The notes under the pieces: model-generated
Seen by the model: only the letters and a program-made list of their open reading frames with translations
Database searches by the model: none
What the model was told of the DNA's origin: nothing
Assembly: GCA_964651705.1 (NCBI GenBank)
Contig: CAZYWZ010000017.1
Location: forward strand, 18,848-82,847
Direction: 5' to 3'
DNA: 64,000 nt
Source of the DNA: JADLBR01 sp964651705
Lineage (GTDB): Bacteria; Verrucomicrobiota; Verrucomicrobiia; JADLBR01
Program-made: the position numbers and the translations under genes
Part shown: in pieces, positions 7,406 through 15,565 of the stretch
Layout of the letters: every line of letters starts with the position of its first letter
How positions within the stretch are numbered: position 1 is the first letter of the stretch

Positions 7406-9652
7406 TCACCCCCGCGAGGCGCCGACGGGCTGTTCTGGCTCCGGTGACGCCGCGGCCTTCTTCTTGTCCCCCGCCCCGCGACCCCCGGCGGCACCATAGC
7501 CGTAGGCATACGTCCCGCTCTGGTAGCGGTAATAGCCGTAGGACGGGTAGTAACCACGGCGGAGGTCGAGCGCGTTGAGGACGGCCCCGAGGGCCGGTCG
7601 CGCGCGACGGGAGAGGATGTCCAGGGCGGTGAATGCCACGCGGGTGGGGGTGCTGTCCGATCGGAGCACCATCAGGGTCGCGTCGGCCAGCGGCGCCATG
7701 ATGATCGAATCGCTGATGGCCACCAGCGGCGGGCAGTCCAAAATGACCCACTCGTAATACGTGCGCCAGTCCTCGACGAGCTGCGCCATCAGCGGCGCCT
7801 GGAGGACCCGCGCCGGATCGGGCGGCGTCTTTCCCGAGGCGATGACGTGGAGATTCGCGAACTGCGTCGAGAAGATCTGGCTCTTCCAGTCGGACTGGCC
7901 CTGGAGGATCTCCGAGAGGCCGGTCTTGGACTTGATCTCGAAAATCCGGTGGACGTCGCCGCGGCGCAGGTCCGCCCCGACCAGCAGGACGTTGCCGATG
8001 TCGCCCAGGGCGAGCGTGGCGGCGAGGTTGGCCGAGATGAACGTCTTGCCTTCGGAGGGCTGCGGGCTGGTGATCTGGAGCACCTGGAGCTGCCGGTGCT
8101 TGCGCTGCTGCACCAGCACCGCGCGCAGCGTCCGGAACGATTCCGCGAAGCCGGCCTGCTCGTCGTGCGCGGAGAAGAGCCGGTCGGCGGCCTTCCGCGA
8201 GGAGATGCGCATCTTCGGGATGACCCCGACGAGGTCGAGGCCGAGCTCGGTCTCGACCTGCTCGGGCGTCGCCACCTTGTGGAGGATCCGGTCGATCGCG
8301 ATCACCAGGCCGCAGCCCAGCCCGATGCCGATGACCGCCGCGATGATGAGCGTCTGCCGGCGGTTCGGGCTGACCGGGGTGGAAAACAGGATGGCCGGCT
8401 CGTGGATCTGGATGTTCTCCTGCGTGGTGTCGATGCTGACGTTGATCTGGCTGAGTTTCGAGACCATCTCGTCGTAGAGCCGCTTGGTGCGCTCGACGTT
8501 GTTGACCAGCTTCTGGTACTCGGTCAACTTCTCGACCGACGTCAGGTTCTGCGTGGTCAGGCTGTTCATCTGCTTCTCGTAGACCCCGCGCTGGAGCTCC
8601 TTGGCCTCGATGTCCTGCTGCATCTGGATCTCGGCCTTCTCGGTCTCCTGCGCTAGGCGCCGCTCGGCCATCTCGATGAGCTGGGCGTTGCTCTTTAGCT
8701 TCGGGTGGGCCGGTTTGAGCATCGTGCCCATCTGCGCCTTCTGGGCCAGGAGGGTGTCGAGCTCTTTCCGGGCATCGATCCAGGAGCTGTTCTGCAAGTA
8801 CTTCTGCTGCTCGTCGTTCAGCGTCGGCAGGATCTGCCCGCCGCCGGCGCCGGTCCTCGCCTGATAGAAGTAATCCTTGAGCTTGCGGAGGAGGTCGATG
8901 TCGGTCTGGAGCCTGACGACCTGGGCGGATAGCTCCGACATCTGCTTCTGCGCCGCGGAGGCGGTGCCCTCGACGTAGATGTCGGGATTCTTTTTCTGGA
9001 ATTGGAAGAGCTCGTCCTCGGCGATCTTGAGTTCCTTGGCCTTCTCGCTGATCTCGCGGGCGAAGGTCTCCAGCGCGGATCCGGACAGGCCCATCTTCTG
9101 CTCGCGCTTGTATTTGATGAACTCGTCAAAGAGGGTGTCGACGAACTGGCGGGCGAATTCGCCGTTGGGGCTGTCGGCCCAGACGCGGAAGATGGACGAG
9201 ATGCGGGGCAGCTCGGCGCGGAGCTTGCAATCGGGCAGGCGTCCGTACCGGTCCTGGAAATGGGAGAGGCGACGGTTGACGCGGGCCCGGAGGATGGAGC
9301 CCTCCATGATCTCGGTCTGGGTCGCGTAGAAGCGGGGGTCCACGTCGGAGTAGGCGTCGGCGACGATGTTGGCAATCCTCGGGGCGACGATCAGCTTGCC
9401 CATGGCCCGGTAGACGTCGGGCTGGTTGTTGAGGTAGACGACGGCGATCGCCATGCTGACGGTGAATATCAGGACGACGACCCAGGCGCGGCGGCGGAGG
9501 GCCCAGAGGGACCGCTGGAAGGTGTCCCAGAGATTGGCCTGCATCACGCGGGCCCCGCCGGGGGGCCGTCCGTTGGCCCCGTCCATCCCGGCAAATTCAT
9601 CCGCCGGGGCCATCCCCGGCTGGTTGCCGTTCTGTGGTTCCATCGCGTGCAT
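7406..9652 (-). CDS. Wzz-type chain-length regulator fused to BY-kinase (polysaccharide co-polymerase/tyrosine autokinase)
   Basis: 748 residues. The order is: cytoplasmic N-terminus, TM1 after LRRRAWVVVLIFTVSMAIAV, long periplasmic Wzz region with coiled coil (about 130-400), TM2 (RRQTLIIAAVIGIGLGCG), then a cytoplasmic ATPase. Walker A is SPQPSEGKTFISANLA and Walker B WVILDCPPLV. The C-terminus has nine tyrosines within about 23 residues (GYYPSYGYYRYQSGTYAYGY), the usual autophosphorylation cluster of BY-kinases such as Wzc and CapB. Walker A' reads VLLVGADLRRG where the family normally has an Asp before ADLRRP, which is unusual. It controls polymer length and couples to the Wza-like exporter upstream. 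ATG 9652 is chosen; a TTG at 9670 overlapping the previous stop is possible. Confidence 0.9.
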   Translation of the reverse strand: MHAMEPQNGNQPGMAPADEFAGMDGANGRPPGGARVMQANLWDTFQRSLWALRRRAWVVVLIFTVSMAIAVVYLNNQPDVYRAMGKLIVAPRIANIVADAYSDVDPRFYATQTEIMEGSILRARVNRRLSHFQDRYGRLPDCKLRAELPRISSIFRVWADSPNGEFARQFVDTLFDEFIKYKREQKMGLSGSALETFAREISEKAKELKIAEDELFQFQKKNPDIYVEGTASAAQKQMSELSAQVVRLQTDIDLLRKLKDYFYQARTGAGGGQILPTLNDEQQKYLQNSSWIDARKELDTLLAQKAQMGTMLKPAHPKLKSNAQLIEMAERRLAQETEKAEIQMQQDIEAKELQRGVYEKQMNSLTTQNLTSVEKLTEYQKLVNNVERTKRLYDEMVSKLSQINVSIDTTQENIQIHEPAILFSTPVSPNRRQTLIIAAVIGIGLGCGLVIAIDRILHKVATPEQVETELGLDLVGVIPKMRISSRKAADRLFSAHDEQAGFAESFRTLRAVLVQQRKHRQLQVLQITSPQPSEGKTFISANLAATLALGDIGNVLLVGADLRRGDVHRIFEIKSKTGLSEILQGQSDWKSQIFSTQFANLHVIASGKTPPDPARVLQAPLMAQLVEDWRTYYEWVILDCPPLVAISDSIIMAPLADATLMVLRSDSTPTRVAFTALDILSRRARPALGAVLNALDLRRGYYPSYGYYRYQSGTYAYGYGAAGGRGAGDKKKAAASPEPEQPVGASRG

Positions 9653-9666
9653 GATTGGCTCGGGGC

Positions 9667-10323
9667 TCAAAAACTGATCAGCTTCGAGGGCACGAAGATC
9701 TCGTCGTCGTGCCGTAGCTCGACGTCATCCTGCGGCCGCTCTTTGAGTATCCTCTTATAATCGTGGATCGTGACCTCGACGCTGCCATCGGGCTTCTTGC
9801 GCCGCAGCTCGACCTTCCTCTCGTTCCCAAACTTACCGATGCCCCCGGCGCTTGCAATGGCGCGGGTGAGGGTGAAGACCTCGTCGGCGGGGATCTCGCG
9901 GCGGCCGGGTGACCCCACCTCGCCCAGGACGTAGAGGCTCCCGGCGCGGACGTTGAGGGACATGCGGACGGTGGCGGTGTGGTAGAATTCGGCCTCGAGC
10001 CGCCTGCGGATCTCGGTCTGGAGCTGCGTGAGCGTCTTGCCGGAGGCGGGGACCGGGCCGAGGTACGGGACGATCACATTCCCGTCCGACTGCACTTTCA
10101 GCATCTGCGGCTCCGCCGCGAAACCGAGTTCCTTGTCCTCCAATATCTCGAAGGTCAGGGCGTCGCCCGGGACGAGGACGCGATTCGAGGCGGAGGCGCT
10201 GATCGTGGGCAGGGGCTGCGAAGGGGACTCGCCCGGGGCGCTAGCGGTCCTGCCACCCGGGTTCTGGGCTGCCGTCTGTGCCATCAGCGAGATGGCGGCA
10301 ATCAGAACGACGGGGTGAGGCAT
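9667..10323 (-). CDS. Polysaccharide export protein, Wza/GumB-like (Poly_export + SLBB)
   Basis: 218 residues with an N-terminal hydrophobic signal (MPHPVVLIAAISLMAQTAAQ). A Poly_export domain starts at RVLVPGDALTFEILEDKELG and continues through QSDGNVIVPYLGPVPASGKT. A single SLBB-like beta-grasp unit (SLYVLGEVGSPGRREIP ... TRAIASAGGIGKFG) is followed by a short tail HDDEIFVPSKLISF, the usual end of this family. It is a periplasmic/outer-membrane export component. There is no lipobox cysteine, so it may rely on the separate barrel protein encoded just upstream, as in GumB-type systems. It starts ten bases after the barrel gene and its stop overlaps the possible TTG start of the kinase gene. 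Confidence 0.88.
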   Translation of the reverse strand: MPHPVVLIAAISLMAQTAAQNPGGRTASAPGESPSQPLPTISASASNRVLVPGDALTFEILEDKELGFAAEPQMLKVQSDGNVIVPYLGPVPASGKTLTQLQTEIRRRLEAEFYHTATVRMSLNVRAGSLYVLGEVGSPGRREIPADEVFTLTRAIASAGGIGKFGNERKVELRRKKPDGSVEVTIHDYKRILKERPQDDVELRHDDEIFVPSKLISF

Positions 10324-10332
10324 CGCGGGGCA

Positions 10333-11655
10333 TCAGAAGAGGTACTGCAGACCGACCGAAAAGACGTTCTGGGAGTAATCCTGATCGGTCTCGTTCCAGT
10401 CGTCCAGGTCCACGTCCAGCTCGGACTCCTTGAGCTGGAAGGTGTACCTCGCGGTCAGGTTCAGGCTCTTGGTGAGCTGCCAGGCGTGGCCGAGGGAAAG
10501 CCTGTGGAGACCGGCCGACTCGCTCACGTCGCTCGAGGAGGAATCGTAGTAGATGTAGGAGTAGAGGAGGTCGACGGTCCAGAACCGGAACAGGTCCCAG
10601 CCGATGTTGTAGACCAGGCTGATGGTGTCCTGATAGTTCGAGGTGACGCCGGGCTGGAGGTTCTTGAACACGTTGATGCTGTGCCGGAAGTACTTGTTGA
10701 CCTCGTGGCTCAGGACGAAGCTGAAGATGATGTCGCTGAAGTCCGAGCTGTCGTCGAAGCGCCCGCCATCCTCGTACTTGTTCCATCCCCAGCCGACGGA
10801 GGCGCCGCCGGAGATGTTCCGGGTGAGGACGAACTGCGAATAGATCGAGCCGTTGACCCCGAAGCTGTCGTTCAGGTCGCCGCCGTCGTAGTAATCGTAG
10901 TTGACGCCGGCGTTGACGCCGAGGATGAGGGGGCTGGTGACGCGGAAGCCCAGGTAGGTGTTGAAATTGTCGCTCTGGCGGTCGAGGTACTCGTAGTCGT
11001 TGCCCCAGTACTTGTAGAACAGGTGGCTGTACCCGAGGCCGGTGACCACCTCGTCGTAATCGGCGTCGGCGGTCAGAGAGGTCACATTCTGGAACTGGCG
11101 GACGAGCCCGCTGCCGGTGGAATAGTTGTTGACCAGGGGGCTCGAGTAGAGCTGGAAGGTGTCGCGGAGGCGGAAGGACCAGTTGTCGGCCTCGCCATAG
11201 ATCTCGAAGGCGTTGTCGCCATTCGGGAAGATGGTGAAGTTGTTGAACTCGTCGTGGTTCATGTAGAACTGCGCGCCGAAATCGAGGCTGAACTGCATGC
11301 CGTTCTCGCGGGTGAAGGGAAAGTAGTAGCCGAGCCGGGCGTTCGGGGAGATGATGAAGTCGGGGTCCTCGTCGTCCGGTCGGAGGGAGACGTTGTCGTT
11401 GAAGGTGAAATCGACGCCGGCGCCGGCGCGGAGGTAGACGTCGCCGACCTTCAGATCGTAGCTGGCGGGGATGCCGGGCGAACCGCCCTGGTAGTTGTTG
11501 ATGGCCTGCTGGTAGCCGGGGCCGCCGGGCCGGGTGGTGTCCCAGTTGCCGCCGGAGGTGCCGACGCCGGTGTACTGGGCCTGCGCGAGCGCGGGCAGGC
11601 AGAGGATTATCGCGATCAGGGCGCCGGGCGAGGCGAGCGTGCGTATCCGAGTCAT
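10333..11655 (-). CDS. Outer-membrane beta-barrel protein of the exopolysaccharide locus
   Basis: 440 residues with a clear signal peptide (ASPGALIAIILCLPALAQAQ). The rest alternates short amphipathic aromatic strands, for example ARLGYYFPFTRENGMQFSLD and LSLGHAWQLTKSLNLTARY, and ends in a typical barrel C-terminus, VFSVGLQYLF, with terminal Phe. This matches barrels placed beside GumB/Wza-like genes (VpsL/WssD-like or BBP2-type porins). ATG 11655 follows TAGGAGA; an open extension to 11691 is less likely. It is second in the operon and probably forms the outer-membrane channel or its partner for polymer export. Confidence 0.8.
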   Translation of the reverse strand: MTRIRTLASPGALIAIILCLPALAQAQYTGVGTSGGNWDTTRPGGPGYQQAINNYQGGSPGIPASYDLKVGDVYLRAGAGVDFTFNDNVSLRPDDEDPDFIISPNARLGYYFPFTRENGMQFSLDFGAQFYMNHDEFNNFTIFPNGDNAFEIYGEADNWSFRLRDTFQLYSSPLVNNYSTGSGLVRQFQNVTSLTADADYDEVVTGLGYSHLFYKYWGNDYEYLDRQSDNFNTYLGFRVTSPLILGVNAGVNYDYYDGGDLNDSFGVNGSIYSQFVLTRNISGGASVGWGWNKYEDGGRFDDSSDFSDIIFSFVLSHEVNKYFRHSINVFKNLQPGVTSNYQDTISLVYNIGWDLFRFWTVDLLYSYIYYDSSSSDVSESAGLHRLSLGHAWQLTKSLNLTARYTFQLKESELDVDLDDWNETDQDYSQNVFSVGLQYLF

Positions 11656-11687
11656 GGCAGCTATTCTCCTAAACTTCTCCCTGGCGC

Positions 11688-12443
11688 TCACGGTGTCACC
11701 GGGTCGGGTTCGTCGTCATCGTCATCGTCCTCGCGGTCGATGGTGGAGGCGACGGTCATGCGGGCCCGATCGAGATCATATTCGGGAACCGAGAACAGGG
11801 TCGGGAGGAAGAAGTTCCGGATGTCGAACACGGCGGCCTCGCCGGCGGGGATGGGCCGGGGTTCTTCGCCGGGGTCATTGCCGGTGACGGGTCCGCCGAT
11901 GATCGTCTCGATGCGCACGAAGCCGGTGACGATGCGCCGCGTGAACAGGTCGCGATTCGAGGTCGAGGAGAGGGCGCCGCCGCGTTTGCCCAGGCGCTCG
12001 ACGAGGAACTTCACGAGGATGACGGTGTCCTTGGGGACGAAGACATCGACGCCCTCGGGGAGGAGGATGCGGAGGGGATCGCCGCTTTTCACTTCGATGC
12101 GGAGATCGACGTCTTTGCCGGGGTGGCGGCGACCGGGTCCGGGGTTGGTGACGGGTTGGAGGCCGGTGAGGCTGGTGTCATCCCCGGGAATCGCCTGGAC
12201 CGTGAAGACGGTGAAGCCGCCGCCGGGCAGCGGGAGCCGGTACGCGCGCTCCGTGGTATCGATGTTCATCTCCTCGGCATTCTGCTCGCCGAGCCAACTG
12301 ATGGTGACGCCGTTGGCGTCGATGATCGGTGTGAACTCGACGGGCTTGACGTCGTCCTTCCCGGCCCACAGGACGGACGACGTGAGGCAAAGGGCCGCGG
12401 CGATCACCCATCGCCGAGACAGACGCAGACGCATGGCGCACAT
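11688..12443 (-). CDS. Exported protein of unknown function with Asp/Glu-rich C-terminal tail
   Basis: First gene of the exopolysaccharide operon, 251 residues. It has a signal peptide (RWVIAAALCLTSSVLWAG) and then a beta-rich region with repeated V/I patterns (PVEFTPIIDANGVTISWLG, ILLPEGVDVFVPKDTVILVK). The end is a striking acidic run, DREDDDDDDEPDPVTP. I do not recognise the family. ATG 12443 has GAGAGGGGG six bases upstream. Its place ahead of the barrel and Wza-like genes suggests a periplasmic or surface accessory protein for export, perhaps a calcium-binding one given the acidic tail; that is speculation. Confidence 0.75.
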   Translation of the reverse strand: MCAMRLRLSRRWVIAAALCLTSSVLWAGKDDVKPVEFTPIIDANGVTISWLGEQNAEEMNIDTTERAYRLPLPGGGFTVFTVQAIPGDDTSLTGLQPVTNPGPGRRHPGKDVDLRIEVKSGDPLRILLPEGVDVFVPKDTVILVKFLVERLGKRGGALSSTSNRDLFTRRIVTGFVRIETIIGGPVTGNDPGEEPRPIPAGEAAVFDIRNFFLPTLFSVPEYDLDRARMTVASTIDREDDDDDDEPDPVTP

Positions 12444-12473
12444 ATTACACCCCCTCTCTAAAAGGGTGGAGTA

Positions 12474-12501
12474 ACCCTACGCGGCACGACGGGTGCGTCA
12501 A
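12474..12501 (-). promoter_or_regulatory. Candidate sigma-70-type promoter of the exopolysaccharide operon
   Basis: On the minus strand, TTGACG (12496-12501) is followed after 16 bases by TAGGGT (12474-12479), about 30 bases before the start codon at 12443. The -35 box is good and the -10 box mediocre. It is the only sizeable gap upstream of the operon. Confidence 0.45.
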
Positions 12502-12573
12502 TGACTTTTTGCTTGGCCATCTATTTTTATTGCAACGTTTTGGTGTCGGCTGACAAGAGGACGGCTTTATCGA

Positions 12574-13287
12574 TCAGGCCGACCCCCGCAGGCCGATGTT
12601 GATGGCCACCGGAGGCAGGGGACCACACCGGCACTCGAGGTGGTCGCCGGGGCGAACGACGACGGCACCCTCGTCGGCCCCCGTCAGAATCACATCGCCA
12701 CGACGCAGACGGATCCACCCCGCGAGGTGGGCCGATAGGGTGGCGGCAGCCGGCGGTTGGGGAGTGCCAGAGGGCGGGGCGATCGCGCGCCCATTGTGCC
12801 ACAGGCACGGGGGAGGCAGGGGGTCTTTGAGCCCGAGGACTACCGTCGGGCCTAGGGTCGTAAACCCCTCGCCGGCAATGCCCACCGGCGATCCACGATC
12901 TTCCCCAGCCCTCTCCTCCCATAGCACGATGGCACTGGTGCAACCCATGGGGGCAACAAGGCCCGGATCGGCATCCCCATGGAGCACATAACATATTCGG
13001 GGAGAAGCTTTTACAACTATGTTGCCCCTTGGCACGGCCACCATGGCGCGGTGGGGTCCCAACGAGGCCGGAGGCCGCAGGCGATAACGCAGGTCGGAGG
13101 CCGTTGCAATCGCCTCGATCAGGTGGACGGGTTCTGCGGGCGGCAGTATGACGAGGTCACCGTAGTCCCATCGCTCCACGCGCGCATCGGATGCACCCGT
13201 CCCCCCTCCTTCTCTCGTGACGATCTGGCCCGTCCGATGCCCAACGAACGTCTCTCCCCCAAACCGAAATCGACCAACCTGAACCAT
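12574..13287 (-). CDS. Fumarylacetoacetate hydrolase (FAH)-fold protein, degenerate
   Basis: About 237 residues. The C-terminal half matches the FAH/YcgM fold: EGFTTLGPTVVLGLKDP, LWHNGRAIAPPSGTPQPP, then LRRGDVILTGADEGAVVVRP and GDHLECRC, which follow the family pattern GDVIxTGTPxGV...PGDxVE. The metal site (ExE ... D) in the middle of the family is not recognisable: the expected position reads YVLHGDADPGLVAPMGC. It may therefore be non-catalytic or have another role. ATG 13287 is preferred over the extension to 13335. It is divergent from mnmG and separated from it by about 75 bases. Confidence 0.62.
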   Translation of the reverse strand: MVQVGRFRFGGETFVGHRTGQIVTREGGGTGASDARVERWDYGDLVILPPAEPVHLIEAIATASDLRYRLRPPASLGPHRAMVAVPRGNIVVKASPRICYVLHGDADPGLVAPMGCTSAIVLWEERAGEDRGSPVGIAGEGFTTLGPTVVLGLKDPLPPPCLWHNGRAIAPPSGTPQPPAAATLSAHLAGWIRLRRGDVILTGADEGAVVVRPGDHLECRCGPLPPVAINIGLRGSA

Positions 13288-13362
13288 GCGCCGATAGTAG
13301 CAACCCGTTGCGTTTTGCCAAGTCCGACTTCCCAAATGCGCCCGGGCTGCTATGGGTCAGGC

Positions 13363-15225
13363 GTGTTCGAGTACCCGCGTGACTATGGCGTGATCGTGGT
13401 GGGCGGCGGCCATGCCGGCACCGAGGCCGCATTGGCGGCAGCGCGCATGGGGGTGCCCACGTTGCTCCTGACCATGAATCTCGACACCATCGGCCAGATG
13501 TCCTGCAACCCCGCGATCGGCGGCGTGGGCAAGAGCCATCTGGTCTGTGAGGTCGATGCCCTGGGTGGGGCGATGGGATGCAACGCCGACGCCACCACGC
13601 TCCAGACCCGGATGCTGAACGCTAGCAAGGGGCCGTCCGTTCGCTCGCCCCGGGCGCAGTGCGATAAGAAGGCGTACCAGTTTCGCATGAAGTGGCTCTG
13701 CGAGACGCAACCGGGACTCGACATCCAACAGGGGGCCATTGCGCGCCTCTGTGTTCAGGGCGATCACATCACGGGCCTCGAAACGAACCTCGGTGTGCGC
13801 ATTCGCTGCCGCTGCCTGATTCTCACCACGGGCACTTTCCTCGGGGGCCTCCTCCATGTCGGGGACGCCCGCCAGGCGGGCGGTCGCTTGGGCGACGGGG
13901 GCAGCGCTTTCTCCGACGAGTTGCGCCGCCTAGGCTTCGAGGTCCGCCGCCTGAAGACCGGCACCCCACCGCGCCTGAATGGCCGATCGATCGATTTCTC
14001 GCGCTTGGAACCGCAGTACGGCGACGAACCGCCGCCGCGCTTCAGCGGGATGCCATTGCGCGCCGGGGGAGGGGCGCACGAGACCTTCACCCTAAACCGC
14101 GAGGCGGGGGGGATGTTCCACGTGGAACAATTGCCTTGCTGGATCACGCGGACGACTGAGGCCACGCACGAAATCATCCGGGCAAACCTCGATCGCTCGC
14201 CCCTCTTTGCCGGGATCATCCAAGGGACAGGACCGCGCTATTGCCCGTCGATCGAAGACAAGGTGGTGCGGTTCGCGGCGAAGGATCGCCACCAGATCTT
14301 TCTGGAGCCCGAGGGACGCCACACGACGGAGTACTACGTCAACGGCTGCTCCACGAGCCTGCCCTTCGATGTGCAGCTCCGGATGCTCCAGACGATTCCC
14401 GGGCTGGAGCGGGCCGAGATCATTCGGCCGGGCTACGCCGTTGAGTACGACATGTGCCCGGCCACCCAGCTCTGGCCCACGCTGGAGAGCAAGAGGATTG
14501 CGGGGCTCTATTTCGCCGGGCAAATCAACGGCACCTCGGGCTATGAGGAGGCCGCCGCGCAAGGGTTGGTCGCCGGCGCCAATGCCGCCGCCGCTGTCCA
14601 AGACAAGGCCCGGCTCCACATCGATCGGAGCCAGGGGTACATCGGGGTCCTGATCGATGACCTCATCAATCAGGATCTCATCGAGCCCTATCGCATGTTC
14701 ACCGCCCGCGCCGAATTTCGCCTTCTGCTCCGCTGCGACAACGCCGCGCTGCGACTCACGGAAAAGGGCCGCTCCCTGGGCCTCGTCGGCGATGCCCAAT
14801 GGCGCCAGTTCCAACAGGAGCGCGAGCAACTCGCCGCCCTCCGACTCGCCCTCGAAACCCATCGCGACAATGGGCGCTCCTTGCTGGAGCACCTGAGGCG
14901 CCCCGATTTCTCCGCCGCCCGCGATCTGCCCGAATCGCTCCGCACCCGATTCCCCGAGCGCCTCACCGCCCTCGTCGAGACCGATGTGAAATATGCCGGC
15001 TACATCCAGCGCCAACAGAGCGATGTCCGCCGGCTCCAGAAATTGGACCATGTCCCCATCCCTCCCGAGCTCGATTTCTCCCAACTGCATGCCCTCAAGC
15101 GCGAGGCCCGCCTGAAACTCGCCACCGTCCGCCCCAGCACCCTCGGCCAGGCCACCCGCATCCCCGGCGTCACCCCCGCCGATGCCGCCGCCCTCGCCGT
15201 CTACCTCCAAAGCCAACGGCGCTGA
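13363..15225 (+). CDS. mnmG: tRNA uridine-5-carboxymethylaminomethyl(34) synthesis enzyme MnmG (GidA)
   Basis: 620 residues, the usual length. FAD-dependent enzyme that, with MnmE, builds the (carboxymethyl)aminomethyl group on wobble uridine of tRNA. The N-terminal Rossmann motif is VIVVGGGHAGTEAALAAARM; family blocks are MSCNPAIGGVGKSHLVCEVD, TTGTFLGGLLHVG and YCPSIEDKVVRF, and the helical C-terminus ends with PGVTPADAAALAVYL. GTG 13363 aligns with the normal start (FEYPRDYGVIVVGG); ATG 13336 and a long open extension are less likely. A 16-bp parS-like palindrome lies inside the gene and is read as FHVEQ. MnmG is near oriC in many bacteria, which fits dnaN downstream. Confidence 0.96.
   Translation: MFEYPRDYGVIVVGGGHAGTEAALAAARMGVPTLLLTMNLDTIGQMSCNPAIGGVGKSHLVCEVDALGGAMGCNADATTLQTRMLNASKGPSVRSPRAQCDKKAYQFRMKWLCETQPGLDIQQGAIARLCVQGDHITGLETNLGVRIRCRCLILTTGTFLGGLLHVGDARQAGGRLGDGGSAFSDELRRLGFEVRRLKTGTPPRLNGRSIDFSRLEPQYGDEPPPRFSGMPLRAGGGAHETFTLNREAGGMFHVEQLPCWITRTTEATHEIIRANLDRSPLFAGIIQGTGPRYCPSIEDKVVRFAAKDRHQIFLEPEGRHTTEYYVNGCSTSLPFDVQLRMLQTIPGLERAEIIRPGYAVEYDMCPATQLWPTLESKRIAGLYFAGQINGTSGYEEAAAQGLVAGANAAAAVQDKARLHIDRSQGYIGVLIDDLINQDLIEPYRMFTARAEFRLLLRCDNAALRLTEKGRSLGLVGDAQWRQFQQEREQLAALRLALETHRDNGRSLLEHLRRPDFSAARDLPESLRTRFPERLTALVETDVKYAGYIQRQQSDVRRLQKLDHVPIPPELDFSQLHALKREARLKLATVRPSTLGQATRIPGVTPADAAALAVYLQSQRR
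14114..14129. promoter_or_regulatory. parS-like ParB-binding site within mnmG
   Basis: Perfect 16-bp palindrome TGTTCCACGTGGAACA, identical to the pseudomonad-type variant of the parS consensus (TGTTNCACGTGNAACA). It is read in frame as part of MnmG (M-F-H-V-E-Q). A second identical copy lies 1.1 kb downstream. ParB-CTP clamps load at such sites to segregate the origin region. Confidence 0.82.
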
Positions 15226-15246
15226 GCTGCCGCTTCTCCGACCCAG

Positions 15247-15262
15247 TGTTCCACGTGGAACA
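15247..15262. promoter_or_regulatory. parS-like ParB-binding site downstream of mnmG
   Basis: Second perfect TGTTCCACGTGGAACA palindrome, 22 bases after the mnmG stop and in non-coding DNA. Two identical 16-mers 1.1 kb apart are very unlikely by chance. parS sites cluster near oriC in most bacteria. Confidence 0.85.
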
Positions 15263-15274
15263 TCCCACCGGCAT

Positions 15275-15294
15275 GGCTCCGGTCGGCCGGAGCC
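15275..15294 (+). terminator. Hairpin after mnmG, possible weak terminator
   Basis: GGCTCCGG, a four-base loop TCGG, then CCGGAGCC: a perfect 8-bp stem 50 bases after the mnmG stop. The T-run (CTTTTG) follows about ten bases later, so termination would be weak. Confidence 0.4.
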
Positions 15295-15565
15295 ACCCGG
15301 GGCTTTTGAAATTAGCTGTTCTAATGATTAGTTCATTTGCTTATTATATTCAGACCTGTTCTCCCCCTCCGGATAACTCCCGCAAATCCCCCCCAGTTGT
15401 CGCCAAGTGCCCCGTCCCCGTCGCCATTGTTCCCATTCCCCCCAAGATGCTCACAGGGATATCCCGCCCCGCGGTCGCCCTAAACTGCTGCAACGGCTTG
15501 ACAACCGATGGCTGCGCCCATATTCACACCCATTACGGTTAAGGCCTTTTGCCTGACGGGACACA
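15295..15565. other. AT-rich intergenic gap between mnmG and dnaN, possible origin-proximal region
   Basis: The 60 bases from 15301 are about 70 percent A+T in an otherwise very GC-rich window and include TTATTATATT. One imperfect DnaA-box-like word occurs on the minus strand (TTATCCGGA, overlapping CCGGATAACT near 15370). No array of good DnaA boxes (TTATCCACA) is visible, so I do not call oriC itself. The rest, to the dnaN start, is C-rich and holds the dnaN promoter. Confidence 0.4.
15498..15526 (+). promoter_or_regulatory. Candidate promoter of dnaN
   Basis: Perfect -35 box TTGACA (15498-15503), 17-base spacer, then TATTCA (15521-15526) as a poor -10 box, ending 40 bases before the dnaN ATG. 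Confidence 0.5.

Noticed and set aside
12979..13362. N-terminal extension of mnmG by 128 codons
   Set aside because: It lies antisense to the FAH-like gene and has no MnmG similarity; the family starts at FEYPRDYGVIVVGG.
15226..15565. Calling this gap oriC outright
   Set aside because: The AT-rich stretch and parS sites fit, but only one imperfect DnaA-box-like word is visible, and dnaA is not here.
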